52,732 nt of DNA, taken from the NCBI RefSeq assembly GCF_011752565.1, contig NZ_VWXK01000040.1:1-52732 (forward strand). Direction: 5' to 3'. Position numbers and translations under genes: made by a program. Positions 17,326 to 25,898 of the stretch are shown piece after piece (position 1 is the stretch's first letter; each line of letters opens with the position of its first letter). Under the pieces are notes generated by a model, which worked only from the letters and a program-made list of their open reading frames with translations, was not told the origin of the DNA and made no database searches. The DNA is from Pantoea sp. Ap-967 (GTDB lineage Bacteria > Pseudomonadota > Gammaproteobacteria > Pseudomonadales > Pseudomonadaceae).

Positions 17326-17403
17326 GGCCTCTTCGCGGGGCAAGCCCGCTCCTACAGGGCCAACACAACCCCTGTAGGAGCGGGCTTGCCCCGCGAAGAG
17401 GCC
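17326..17403. repeat. REP pair, perfect 34-bp inverted arms
   Basis: The left arm 17326-17359 (GGCCTCTTCGCGGGGCAAGC...) is the exact reverse complement of 17370-17403, with a 10-base loop. It sits between the convergent LysR and HPP-family genes and probably forms the 3' end of both transcripts. Confidence 0.9.
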
Positions 17404-17412
17404 GGCACAGGT

Positions 17413-17889
17413 TCACCGAGGTTTCGAACCCCAGCGCCAACCCTGGCTGATCACCAACAGCACCAGCACCCCCGCCAAGGTCGGCATCACCAGGAAATCC
17501 CACCCCGGCTGCGCCAGGAAGATGATCACCGGGTTGCTCCCCGCTGGCGGGTGCACGGTGTCGGTGGCCAGCATCAGCATCAATGCCAGCGCACCCGCCA
17601 GGGCCATGAAGTACCAGTCCGTTCCACCGTAATGCAGCACCAGCAACCCCACGGTGGTGGACAGCAAGTGCCCGCCGATCAGGTTGCGTGGCCGCGAAAA
17701 CGGCCCGTCCGGGAAGCCGAACAGCAGCACGCAGGAGGCGCCGAACGAACCCATCACCCAAGCGTTGCCGCTGTAGTGGGCGAGGGCGCCGAGCGCACCG
17801 AGGCCTGCGAGCGAGCCGAGGCCGGCCAGCAGGATCACTGCTGGACGGCGCCGGGCCAAGCTGCTGCTGGCAGTGGTCGAGGCCGTCAT
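17413..17889 (-). CDS. HPP-family integral membrane protein
   Basis: A 158-residue membrane protein with about five hydrophobic helices. The family hallmark HPPAGSNPVI is clear near residues 119-128, preceded by ATDTV. WVMGSFGASCVLLFGFPDGP and FSRPRNLIGGHLLSTTVGLL are also typical of the HPP family. Plant members have been linked to nitrite transport; bacterial members are largely uncharacterised. Start 17889 lies two bases after the formate dehydrogenase stop, so the two are translationally coupled. This suggests a role in formate or related small-anion movement, which is inference. A longer upstream start would lie inside the dehydrogenase gene and is not supported. Confidence 0.88.
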   Translation of the reverse strand: MTASTTASSSLARRRPAVILLAGLGSLAGLGALGALAHYSGNAWVMGSFGASCVLLFGFPDGPFSRPRNLIGGHLLSTTVGLLVLHYGGTDWYFMALAGALALMLMLATDTVHPPAGSNPVIIFLAQPGWDFLVMPTLAGVLVLLVISQGWRWGSKPR

Positions 17890-17891
17890 GC

Positions 17892-19091
17892 TCAACGCTT
17901 GAAGCGCGCGGCTTCTTCGGAACCGCCGGTGGCGTTGCCGGCACTGTACGAGTGCGCGCCGACGCCCGCCAGTTCGCCACCCTGGACGATCAGGTACTCG
18001 TCGCGGATCGGCCGGTTGTCGAAGTAGCACTCAAGAATTTCACGGGTGCCGGCGGCATAGCGCGCCTGGGCCGACAGGGTGGTGCCGGAGATGTGCGGCG
18101 TCATGCCATGGTGCGGCATGTGCCGCCATGGATGGTCGGCCGGGGCCGGTTGCGGGAACCACACGTCACCGGCGTAGCCGGCCAGCTGGCCGCTTTCCAG
18201 GGCGCCGGCGATGGCATTGCGGTCGCACAGCTTGCCGCGCGCGGTGTTGATCAGGTAGGCGCCACGCTTGAAGTACTTCAGCGTGTCGGCGTTGATCATG
18301 TGCTCGGTTTCTGGGTGCAGCGGGCAGTTCAGGGTGACCACGTCGCACACCTTGGCCAGGCTTTCCAGGGTGCTGTGGTAGGTCAGGTTGAGCTCGCGCT
18401 CGACGCTCTCGGGCAGGCGGTGGCGGTCCATGTAGTGCAGCTTGACGTCGAACGGCTTGAGCAGGCGCAGCACGCGCAGGCCGATGCGGCCGGCGGCCAC
18501 GGTGCCGACGTTCATGCCTTCGAGGTCGTAGGCGCGGGCCACGCAGTCGGCGATGTTCCAGCCGCCCTTGACCACCCAGTTGTAGGACGGAATGTAGTTG
18601 CGCACCAGGCCCAGAATCATCATCACGACGTGCTCGGCCACGCTGTGGCTGTTGCAGTAGGTGACTTCGGCGACGGTGATGCCACGTTCCATGGCCGCCT
18701 GCAGGTCGGTGTGGTCCGAGCCGATGCCGGCGGTGACGATCATCTTCAGCTTGGGCGCCTTGGCGATGCGCTCGGCGGTCATGTAGGCCGGCCAGAATGG
18801 CTGCGAGATGACGATTTCGGCGTCGTGCAGCTCGCGGTCCAGCACGCTGTCGGCGCCGTCCTTGCTGGAGGTCACCACCAGTTGGTGGCCGTTGCTTTCC
18901 AGGTACTTGCGCAGGCCCAGTTCGCCGCCAACGCTGCCCAGCAGCTGGCCGGGCTTGAAGTCGATGGCCTTGGGCGTGGGCAGGCTCTGCCCGTCGGGGT
19001 AGCGCTCCAGCACCGGCAGGTCGTCGCGGGCATAGCTTTGCGGGTAACCGGTTACCGGGTCGTCGTAGAGCACACACACAATCTTGGCCAT
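17892..19091 (-). CDS. fdh: NAD-dependent formate dehydrogenase
   Basis: A 399-residue cytosolic, metal-free formate dehydrogenase that oxidises formate to CO2 with reduction of NAD+. It is recognisably close to the Pseudomonas sp. 101 enzyme over its whole length (VLYDDPVTGYP, GGWNIADCVARAYDLEGM, ending SYSAGNATGGSEEAA). Catalytic Arg285 (NTARGKL) and His333 (MTPHISG), Asn147 (TYCNS) and formate-binding Ile123 (TAGIGSDH) are present. The nucleotide fold AAGRIG at 199-204 with Asp222 (YMDRHR) indicates NAD+ preference. AAGGAGAAGAAG directly before ATG is a strong ribosome site. It heads a two-gene unit with the HPP-family protein. Confidence 0.97.
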   Translation of the reverse strand: MAKIVCVLYDDPVTGYPQSYARDDLPVLERYPDGQSLPTPKAIDFKPGQLLGSVGGELGLRKYLESNGHQLVVTSSKDGADSVLDRELHDAEIVISQPFWPAYMTAERIAKAPKLKMIVTAGIGSDHTDLQAAMERGITVAEVTYCNSHSVAEHVVMMILGLVRNYIPSYNWVVKGGWNIADCVARAYDLEGMNVGTVAAGRIGLRVLRLLKPFDVKLHYMDRHRLPESVERELNLTYHSTLESLAKVCDVVTLNCPLHPETEHMINADTLKYFKRGAYLINTARGKLCDRNAIAGALESGQLAGYAGDVWFPQPAPADHPWRHMPHHGMTPHISGTTLSAQARYAAGTREILECYFDNRPIRDEYLIVQGGELAGVGAHSYSAGNATGGSEEAARFKR

Positions 19092-19225
19092 CTTCTTCTC
19101 CTTGGATTTGGCGAGCGGCGCAGGGTGGCCGCTGGCGCCGATGGTTCACCAGGAGGGCAAAGGCGGGCCAATCGTTTGATCGGATGGTGAGATAGGCGGT
19201 GGTTATCAACCCGGTGTTCGCCACG

Positions 19226-19251
19226 CCGCACAGATTCCAAATGCTGTGCGG
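19226..19251. promoter_or_regulatory. Perfect 8-bp dyad upstream of formate dehydrogenase
   Basis: CCGCACAG and CTGTGCGG are separated by 10 bases, 135 bases upstream of the dehydrogenase start. The half-site spacing would suit a dimeric regulator, but a simple RNA hairpin is equally possible. Confidence 0.35.
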
Positions 19252-19252
19252 T

Positions 19253-19287
19253 CCCTGTAGGAGCGGGCTTGCCCGCGAAAGGGCCGG
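19253..19287. repeat. Single REP element
   Basis: CCCTGTAGGAGCGGGCTTGC continuing CCGCGAAAGGGCCGG is one standard P. putida REP unit within the divergent intergenic region. Confidence 0.8.
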
Positions 19288-19604
19288 CCCTGGCAACACA
19301 CATCCAGATGAAAAACAAAAGCCCCAGGTGGCTCGGTGACGCGATCGAGCATGCCATTCACGACATCTGGCGCGAATGGAAATGCCCTGTCGTGATCGAA
19401 CAGTTCCGAGGCGTTCTCGTGTAATTACCCACAGCCTCGCGGGGCTTAAATGAAGCCCGAACCGCTCCGGCAATGTGCACTGTGATGCGTGCCAAAGATC
19501 AACAACAGCACGCCTGCATCCTGTCGACTTATTGATTTAAAAGGAGATATTTTCGCCTACGCCTGCCCGTCCATCCTTGTGTCAGCAAAAAGAGAACAAC
19601 ATCA

Positions 19605-20996
19605 ATGAACACCGTGGGATCTGATGGCAACCTTGCACAAGGTTTCAAGCCACGTCATGTAACGATGCTGTCCATCGCCGGCATCATCGGCGCAGGACTT
19701 TTCGTAGGTTCCGGCCATGCCATCGCGGCCGCCGGGCCCGCCACCATAATTTCTTACTTCGTGGCCGGAACCCTGGTGGTGCTGGTCATGCGCATGCTCG
19801 GCGAAATGGCCGTAGCGCACCCGGATACCGGATCGTTCTCCACCTATGCCGACCAGGCCATCGGCCGCTGGGCCGGCTACACCATCGGCTGGTTGTACTG
19901 GTGGTTCTGGGTGCTGGTGATCCCCATCGAGGCGCTGGCAGCAGGGCACGTGCTCAACGCCTGGTTCCCCGACATTCCAGGCTGGATCTTCGCCCTGGCC
20001 TCGGTGCTGTTGCTGGCCTGCACCAACCTGTTCAGCGTGGCCAAGTACGGCGAGTTCGAGTTCTGGTTCGCCATTCTCAAGGTCACGGCGATTCTTGGCT
20101 TCATCGGCCTGGGTTTCGCCGCCTTGATGGGCTGGCTGCCCAACCGTGAAGTCAGCGGCTTGAGCGGGCTGATTGCCGAGCACGGCGGCTTTGCGCCGAA
20201 GGGCTGGGCGGCGGTGGTCGGTGCCTTCATCACCGTGATGTTCAGCTTCATCGGCACCGAGGCGGTGACCATCGCGGCGTCCGAGTCCAGCGACCCGTCG
20301 CGCAACATCGCCAAGGCCACGCGCTCGGTGATCTGGCGCATCAGCACGTTCTACATCCTGTCGATCTTCGTGATCATTTCCGTGGTGCCGTGGAACGACC
20401 CGCAGCTGGCGGTGGTGGGTTCCTACCAGCGGGCACTGGAAATCATGAACATCCCCAACGCGGCATTCATGGTCGACCTGGTGGTGCTGGTGGCGGTGAC
20501 CAGCTGCATGAACTCGTCGATCTACATTGCCTCGCGGATGATGTATTCGCTGGCCAAGCGCGGCGATGCACCGGCCATGCTCAAGGGCACCTCCAAGGTC
20601 GGCGTGCCGCGTGCGGCGGTGTTCGGCAGCACCCTGATCGGCGCGGCCATCGCCATCCTCAACTACTTCGCACCCAAGGGCGTGTTCGAGTTCCTGCTGG
20701 CCAGCTCCGGCGCCATCGCGTTGCTGGTGTACCTGGTCATCGCCATCTCCCAGCTGCGCATGCGCCGCCGCCTGGAGCGCGAGAACACCGAGTTGAAGTT
20801 CCGCATGTGGCTGTTCCCGTACCTGACCTGGGCGGTGATCATCTTCATCGCCGCTGCGCTGGCGGTGATGATGTACACGCCGGAGCACCGCATGGAAGTG
20901 AGTTCGACCTTGGGCCTGGCGATCGTGATTTCCTTCCTTGGAATCGTCACCTCGCGGGGCCATGCGCAAGCGGTGGGGGCGCGGTCGATGGGGTGA
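19605..20996 (+). CDS. gabP: GABA permease (APC-family amino acid transporter)
   Basis: A 463-residue inner-membrane symporter with 12 hydrophobic segments, of normal GabP length. The amino acid permease signature is in TM1 (MLSIAGIIGAGLFVGSGHAI). AGTLVVLVMRMLGEMAVAHP and GSFSTYADQAIGRWAGYTIG follow, with FIGTEAVTIAASESSDPSRNI in the middle and SRMMYSLAKRGDAPAM in the loop after TM8. These match gamma-aminobutyrate permeases. It is a single gene followed by a strong terminator, with no gabDT neighbours in the window. A closely related AnsP/ProY-type specificity cannot be wholly excluded. Confidence 0.9.
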   Translation: MNTVGSDGNLAQGFKPRHVTMLSIAGIIGAGLFVGSGHAIAAAGPATIISYFVAGTLVVLVMRMLGEMAVAHPDTGSFSTYADQAIGRWAGYTIGWLYWWFWVLVIPIEALAAGHVLNAWFPDIPGWIFALASVLLLACTNLFSVAKYGEFEFWFAILKVTAILGFIGLGFAALMGWLPNREVSGLSGLIAEHGGFAPKGWAAVVGAFITVMFSFIGTEAVTIAASESSDPSRNIAKATRSVIWRISTFYILSIFVIISVVPWNDPQLAVVGSYQRALEIMNIPNAAFMVDLVVLVAVTSCMNSSIYIASRMMYSLAKRGDAPAMLKGTSKVGVPRAAVFGSTLIGAAIAILNYFAPKGVFEFLLASSGAIALLVYLVIAISQLRMRRRLERENTELKFRMWLFPYLTWAVIIFIAAALAVMMYTPEHRMEVSSTLGLAIVISFLGIVTSRGHAQAVGARSMG

Positions 20997-21018
20997 TTGA
21001 GTTCACCTTGCAACAAGG

Positions 21019-21055
21019 CAAAGGGCACCTGTGGATGGGTGCCCTTTGTTTTTTT
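21019..21055 (+). terminator. Rho-independent terminator after gabP
   Basis: An 11-bp perfect stem CAAAGGGCACC / GGTGCCCTTTG with an 8-base loop is followed by TTTTTTT. It begins 23 bases after the gabP stop. Confidence 0.93.
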
Positions 21056-21120
21056 GGCCCTCCGATGGCCGGCAAATGGGCTGTGTTATGGCTTTTTTCG
21101 ATTATTCTTCCCTCGCCCCG

Positions 21121-21163
21121 AAACGCCTGCATCTGTAGCCGGTCGGAGGCTGGGGCGTTTTTT
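21121..21163 (+). terminator. Terminator-like hairpin before the first lipoprotein gene
   Basis: AAACGCC (21121-21127) pairs with GGCGTTT (21154-21160), with a nested AGCC/GGCT stem and a following T-run. No gene precedes it after the gabP terminator. It could end a short untranslated RNA or attenuate the lipoprotein gene 41 bases downstream. Confidence 0.45.
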
Positions 21164-21203
21164 CTGATCGCACTTGAGCCGGTTTCAACGTAAGGATACG
21201 CGC

Positions 21204-22064
21204 ATGACCAAGATCAAACTCATTCTGCCGATGCTGGCCGCTGCAGCGATGGCGGGGTGTGTAACCACTGAGCGGATGCCCGATGGCACCACCAAGGTTC
21301 GTTTTTCCGATGAAGCAGTCAGTTCGCTGACGTCGATAATGCCCAGCGGCCTTGTCACCGGGGCTGCCAATGGTTCGAGTGGGGGAGGGTTGAACTTGCT
21401 GCCGACCAAAAGCCAGGCCGGCAGTGGGTTGTACCTGTATTTCGACGGCCGGTATGACTTCAATTGTGCCAGTGCCCTGCTGTACAGCGCGAAGTCCGGC
21501 AAAGAGCTGGACAAGAATACCAATGACTCCTGCCGCGATCGTTATTTCCTGCGCCAGTCGGAGTTGAAGCTGGCGGGCAATGCCTATGACAGGGCCGCGC
21601 CTTCCTATGATGTGCGCAATCCGCCGGATGCATACTGGTCCAAATTGAAAGCGCAAACCGTTGGCCAGTTGGCTAGCACTCAGCAATTCGCCGCGCGATT
21701 TACCGCCATGCCTCGGCTCGATAGCCAAGGCAACATCACGATGACCGCAGGGTTCATGGGTGAAGGTGGTGGGCAGCATGTAGCGCTGGTGACTACACCC
21801 CATCGCATTCCGGTTGTGATGGAGGATGCCGGGTTCGCGGCGCAAGTGCGCTCGAATGCCGCCAAACGCAACTCGGAGTTCGGTAACTGGACTACATGCG
21901 ATGCAGTGCTGGTCTACAGCTCTACCGTTGATCGAGGCCGGCGCCCGGCAAACATCATCGCCAGTGAATACTTGCAGTACGAGGTTCGGTTCACGGTTTC
22001 CTCGATGTCGTGTAAGGATGGTATGCACTCCTACAAAAGCGTTTCGCAGACTGCGGCACGCTGA
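21204..22064 (+). CDS. Lipoprotein of unknown function, tandem paralogue 1
   Basis: A 286-residue predicted lipoprotein. The signal peptide MTKIKLILPMLAAAAMAGC has a lipobox ending at Cys19, followed by VTTERMPDGTTKVRFSDE. The mature protein has four further conserved cysteines shared with the next gene (FNCASALLYSAKS, NDSCRDRYF, TTCDAVL, MSCKDG), suggesting two disulphides and a periplasmic location. TAAGGA precedes ATG 21204; an upstream in-frame ATG at 21174 would destroy the signal peptide. The function is not recognised. The ribosome-site block and 56 bases of the start region are identical to the paralogue at 22253. Confidence 0.85.
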   Translation: MTKIKLILPMLAAAAMAGCVTTERMPDGTTKVRFSDEAVSSLTSIMPSGLVTGAANGSSGGGLNLLPTKSQAGSGLYLYFDGRYDFNCASALLYSAKSGKELDKNTNDSCRDRYFLRQSELKLAGNAYDRAAPSYDVRNPPDAYWSKLKAQTVGQLASTQQFAARFTAMPRLDSQGNITMTAGFMGEGGGQHVALVTTPHRIPVVMEDAGFAAQVRSNAAKRNSEFGNWTTCDAVLVYSSTVDRGRRPANIIASEYLQYEVRFTVSSMSCKDGMHSYKSVSQTAAR

Positions 22065-22147
22065 TCACTCTCTCGGCAAGCACTTTGCGGCGAGTTGAGC
22101 CTTGGCGCAGGTGCTGGCTTGGGTGCAGGTAGATCGATCAGCCTGGC

Positions 22148-22165
22148 GGCTCGCTGCAGCGAGCC
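22148..22165. repeat. 18-bp perfect palindrome between the lipoprotein genes
   Basis: GGCTCGCTGCAGCGAGCC lies in the 188-bp spacer between the two paralogous genes. It can form an RNA hairpin but has no T-run. It may be a protein site or a degenerate REP core. Confidence 0.4.
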
Positions 22166-22252
22166 GGCCTTGCCTGTGCAGGCAGTGCTTGTGGGGCATG
22201 GGGCACTTCATCTACTCATACGCAAGCTGATTTTCTACGTAAGGATACGCGC

Positions 22253-23113
22253 ATGAACAAGTTCAAACTCCTTCTGGCCGTGCTGGCTGCCGTCGCGATG
22301 GCGGGGTGTGTAACCACTGAGCGGATGCCCGATGGCACCACCAAGGTTCGCTTTTCGGATGAAACGGCAAGTTCCCTGAGGTCGCTGGTGCCCGGTAGTG
22401 TCGCTACCGGTATGGCGGGTGGGGCGGGTAGTAGTGGGCTGGACCTGATGCCCACCAGAAGCCCGCTTAACAGTGGCCAGTTCCTGTATTTCGCCGGCCA
22501 GTACGACTATGAGTGCGCGGCTGCGTTGCTCTACAGCGCGAAATCCAGCCAGCCGATGGACACGCAAACCAGCAATACCTGCCGTGACCGCTACTTCAGC
22601 AGGCAACAGGCCCTCAAGATGGCTGGCAAGCCCTACAACAGGGCCGCTCCTGCTTACGATGCAGCCAATCCGCCGCAAGCCTACTGGGTACAGATGACGG
22701 GGCAAACCATCAGCCAGCTGGCGGGGGCTGAGCAGTTCGCGACCCGTTTCACCGGGCTGCCGCGCGTGGATAGCAATGGCCAGATCACCATGGTGGTGGG
22801 CTTCCTCGGCGCAGGCCGGGGGCAGGATGTGGCCTTGGCGACGACGCCATTGCGTACCCCGGTCGTGATCAACGATGCCGGCTTCGAGGCGCAGATGCGC
22901 TCGAAGGCCGCGAGGCTCAATACCAAGGTCGGCGACATGAGCACCTGCGATGCGGTGCTGGCCTACAATGGCGCTGTCGACAAGGGGCGTAAGCCTGCGA
23001 ACGTTTCAGCGCGGGACTATTCCCGTTATGAAGTGCGATTCACGGTGGCGTCCATGGGGTGCAAGAACAGCCTGTACGAGTTCAAGAGCGCTTCGCAGCA
23101 GGCTGCGCGCTAG
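22253..23113 (+). CDS. Lipoprotein of unknown function, tandem paralogue 2
   Basis: A 286-residue predicted lipoprotein, exactly the length of its upstream neighbour and clearly its paralogue. The signal MNKFKLLLAVLAAVAMAGC is followed by the same VTTERMPDGTTKVRFSDE stretch. The cysteine pattern is kept (YECAAALLYSAKS, SNTCRDRYF, STCDAVL, MGCKNS), as are the AYDAANPPQAYW and DAGFEAQMRSKAA motifs. The ribosome site TAAGGATACGCGC is identical in both genes. The function is not known. Divergence is concentrated in residues 45-75 and in the middle, so the two may bind different partners. Confidence 0.85.
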   Translation: MNKFKLLLAVLAAVAMAGCVTTERMPDGTTKVRFSDETASSLRSLVPGSVATGMAGGAGSSGLDLMPTRSPLNSGQFLYFAGQYDYECAAALLYSAKSSQPMDTQTSNTCRDRYFSRQQALKMAGKPYNRAAPAYDAANPPQAYWVQMTGQTISQLAGAEQFATRFTGLPRVDSNGQITMVVGFLGAGRGQDVALATTPLRTPVVINDAGFEAQMRSKAARLNTKVGDMSTCDAVLAYNGAVDKGRKPANVSARDYSRYEVRFTVASMGCKNSLYEFKSASQQAAR

Positions 23114-23168
23114 GGCGAGAGGCGGCAAGCTTCAATGCTTCAGTGGTGCTGGGGTATGACACGCAAAA

Positions 23169-23193
23169 ATAAATGAGGTGTTTTCTCATTCTC
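23169..23193 (+). promoter_or_regulatory. Candidate Fur box upstream of the STN-type receptor
   Basis: ATAAATGAGGTGTTTTCTCA followed by TTCTC is an interrupted palindrome of AATGAG and CTCATT units, similar to Pseudomonas Fur sites. It lies 63 bases before the receptor start codon. Iron repression would be expected for this gene class. Confidence 0.5.
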
Positions 23194-23256
23194 GTTCGGC
23201 ATGTAGAAAAGGCCGAAGTACAGGCCAGTCTGCCGACCCCTTTACGGAGCGAGAAA

Positions 23257-25656
23257 ATGAGTTCTACCCCGGTTCCACTGCGCCATCCCTTGAACCGCGC
23301 CTTGCACGGCGCCTTCCTGGGCCTGGTAGTCAGCAGCTACGCGCTGCCGTCGCTGGCGCAACCGTCGAGTGCCGACCAAAGCCGCCAACTCCAGCAATGG
23401 AATATCCCAGGCGGCCCACTGCAGCCGGCGCTCGACCGCTTTGCACGCCAGGCCGGGATCAGCCTGTCGTTCGATGCGCAGAACGTGGCCGGGCGCACTA
23501 CCGCAGGGGTGCAGGGCGCGCTGGACACCTCGACCGCACTGCAAGCGCTTTTGCAGGGAACCGGCTTGCAGTCCGAGCAGCAAGGGCCTGGCGCCTACCT
23601 GGTGCTGCCGCAGCCCCAGCCCCAGCCCCAAGCCCCACTGGAGCTGGGGGCGACCGAGGACTACCGGCTTGCACCGGTGATCATCAATGCCAAGGTCAAG
23701 GCCAGCGCTGACGACGACCTGAACTCGGTGGTCGCCCAGGAGCTGTGGGTGGGCGGCAAGGTGGCGACCAGCATCCGTAACACGCCGGCGTCCGTTTCCG
23801 TGGTCACCCGCAAGGAGATGGAACAGCGCAGCGTCAGCACCACCGAAGAGGCGCTGCAGTACACCCCGGGCGTGGTCAGCGACTTCTATGGCTCGGACGA
23901 CCGTAACGACTACTTCCAGATCCGCGGCTTCCAGGCCACCACCTACCGCGACGGCCTGACCCTGAGCTCGATGCGTGGCGTGCGCGAAGACCCGTATGCC
24001 TATGAGCGCATCGAAATTCTGCGCGGCGCCAACTCCACCCTGTTCGGCCCGGCCGACCCGGGTGGCTCGGTGAACTTCGTGACCAAGCAGCCGCGCTTCG
24101 AAAAATTCGGCCAGGGTTACGTCACCTACGGCTCCTACAACCATGCCGAAACCGGCATCGACGTGGGCGATTCGCTGAACGAAGAGCAAACCCTGGCCGG
24201 CCGCTTCACCGCCAAGATGCAGAACAGCGACCGCGAGTACGACCACTCCCAGGACGATAACCGCTTCGTGATGGGCGGCCTGACCTGGGCACCGACCGAC
24301 TACACCTCGGCCACGGTGATCCTCGACTACCTGAAGACCAACAGCTCGCCCAACAGCGGCGGCTACCCGCTGGACAAGGAATACGACCGCAGCGACTTCT
24401 TCGGCGAGCCCAGCTACAACTTCCATGATGTAGAGCGCACCAGCCTCAGCGGCAACATCACCCACGACTTCGACAACGGCTTCGTGCTGCGCGGCAACCT
24501 GCGCTACAGCGAGCTGAGCGACGACTTCGGCTACGTCTACCTGAGCGACAGCGCCTCGCGCGTGGGCACCGTCATCCCGCGCTACGTGTTCGGCACCGAC
24601 AGCGATGCCGACCAGCTCAACGGCAACCTGATGCTGCAGTACGATGCCCAGTTCGAGCACGTCGACAGCAGCACCCTGGTGGGCGTCGAATACCTCGACT
24701 CCACCACCAAGCAAAGCTCGGTGTACAGCCTGGCGCCGTCCATCGACATCGCCCACCCGGTGTACACCGGCGTTCCGGGTGGCGTTACGCCGTATACCCG
24801 CAAGAAGAACGACGCGACCACCAAGGCGGTGTTCCTGCAGCAGAACCTGTCGTTCTACGACCGCTTGATCGCAACGGCCGGCGTGCGCAACGACTCCATG
24901 GACCTGTCCAGCACCGAATATGTCGGCGGCCCGACCAAGCAGAGCGACAACTTCTCTGAAACCTCCTACCGCGGCGCGCTGACTTACATCGTCAACGACG
25001 AGGTATCCACCTACGTGAGCATGGTGGAATCGGTTTCCCCGCCGCAGGTAGGCGTGACCCCGCAGACCGGCCGGCAGTACGAAGTGGGCGTGAAGTACTC
25101 GCCGCTGGGCATGGACGCACTGTTCTCTGCTGCCGTGTATGACCTGACCCAACAAAACGTGACCATCGCCGTGGTGCTGCCGAGCGGCATTATCGAGCAG
25201 CAAACCGTGGGCGAGTCCCATGCCCGCGGCCTGGACCTGGAAGGCAAGGCGCAGATCACCCCGAACCTGAGCCTGATCGGTGCGTACTCCTACATGGAAA
25301 CCGAGGTACTGCGCGGCTCGCTGTACAACGGCACGTCGCTCAAGGGCAAGGAGTTCACCGTGGCGCCCAAGCACACCGCGTCGCTGTGGAGCTACTACGA
25401 CATTCCTGCCACCGACGTAAGCGTCGGCCTGGGTGCGCGGTATGTGGGTGGGTACTACATGGATGCTGCCAACACCAAGAAAAGCGACGGCACCACGTTG
25501 TTCGATGCGGCGTTGAACTACAAGATTGCCAAGGGTACAGACCTGGCCCTGAACGTCAGCAACCTGTTCGACGAGCAGCATGTAGTGGGTTCCGGCACAG
25601 CGAACTACTACAACCCAGGCCGTGAAGTGACCGCGAAACTCAGCTACAGCTGGTAA
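23257..25656 (+). CDS. TonB-dependent ferric-siderophore receptor with STN signalling domain
   Basis: A 799-residue outer-membrane receptor of the hydroxamate (FoxA/FhuE/FpvA-like) type. Domains in order: signal peptide to about 35 (SLAQP), STN domain at about 47-118 (IPGGPLQPALDRFARQAGIS...LLQGTGLQ), a Pro/Gln linker, plug at about 165-290 (TPASVSVVTRKEME, IRGFQATTYRDGL, ILRGANSTLFGPADPGGSVN), and a barrel ending in LSYSW. An STN domain normally signals to an anti-sigma factor/ECF sigma pair, but no such pair is adjacent. ATG 23257 was chosen over the upstream frame because the signal peptide starts there, with GGAGCGAG before it. The ligand is not determinable. Confidence 0.93.
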   Translation: MSSTPVPLRHPLNRALHGAFLGLVVSSYALPSLAQPSSADQSRQLQQWNIPGGPLQPALDRFARQAGISLSFDAQNVAGRTTAGVQGALDTSTALQALLQGTGLQSEQQGPGAYLVLPQPQPQPQAPLELGATEDYRLAPVIINAKVKASADDDLNSVVAQELWVGGKVATSIRNTPASVSVVTRKEMEQRSVSTTEEALQYTPGVVSDFYGSDDRNDYFQIRGFQATTYRDGLTLSSMRGVREDPYAYERIEILRGANSTLFGPADPGGSVNFVTKQPRFEKFGQGYVTYGSYNHAETGIDVGDSLNEEQTLAGRFTAKMQNSDREYDHSQDDNRFVMGGLTWAPTDYTSATVILDYLKTNSSPNSGGYPLDKEYDRSDFFGEPSYNFHDVERTSLSGNITHDFDNGFVLRGNLRYSELSDDFGYVYLSDSASRVGTVIPRYVFGTDSDADQLNGNLMLQYDAQFEHVDSSTLVGVEYLDSTTKQSSVYSLAPSIDIAHPVYTGVPGGVTPYTRKKNDATTKAVFLQQNLSFYDRLIATAGVRNDSMDLSSTEYVGGPTKQSDNFSETSYRGALTYIVNDEVSTYVSMVESVSPPQVGVTPQTGRQYEVGVKYSPLGMDALFSAAVYDLTQQNVTIAVVLPSGIIEQQTVGESHARGLDLEGKAQITPNLSLIGAYSYMETEVLRGSLYNGTSLKGKEFTVAPKHTASLWSYYDIPATDVSVGLGARYVGGYYMDAANTKKSDGTTLFDAALNYKIAKGTDLALNVSNLFDEQHVVGSGTANYYNPGREVTAKLSYSW

Positions 25657-25694
25657 CTTTCGCGCCACTCGGTTCAACAGGCTTACCCCAACCT

Positions 25695-25808
25695 GGTAGG
25701 AGCGAGCGCAGCTCGCGATGGGGCGCACAGCGGCCCCAAATTTTCAGTCCCACGCACGTGATGCTGGGGCTGCTTTGCAGCCCATCGCGAGCTGCGCTCG
25801 CTCCTACC
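25695..25808. repeat. REP-pair (BIME) palindrome, second copy
   Basis: A 114-bp element nearly identical to the one at 8405-8519: GGTAGGAGCGAGCGCAGCTC...GAGCTGCGCTCGCTCCTACC, with the same nested GCGGCCCC/GGGGCTGC stem. It follows the receptor gene by 38 bases and may define its 3' end. Confidence 0.85.
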
Positions 25809-25840
25809 AGGCCCACCGTAACCAGATGAAAACGGCTTCC

Positions 25841-25882
25841 CTGTAGGAGCGGGCTTGCCCGCGAACACCGGCAAAGCCGGTG
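25841..25882. repeat. REP element with adjoining hairpin
   Basis: CTGTAGGAGCGGGCTTGCCC and GCGAA are followed immediately by the small hairpin CACCGGCAAAGCCGGTG. It lies just after the stop of the minus-strand membrane-protein gene. Confidence 0.75.
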
Positions 25883-25898
25883 CCATCCACTCCAGTGC

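Larger units (their letters stand above)
19092..19604. other. 513-bp intergenic region between divergent formate dehydrogenase and GABA permease genes
   Basis: No gene is supported here. The region holds the dehydrogenase leader, a perfect CCGCACAG-N10-CTGTGCGG dyad (19226-19251), one REP unit, and a shorter TCACGACA/TGTCGTGA dyad around 19354-19393. AAAGGAGATATTTT around 19540-19553 precedes the permease start by about 50 bases. Both dyads could be operators, but no family can be named. Confidence 0.6.
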
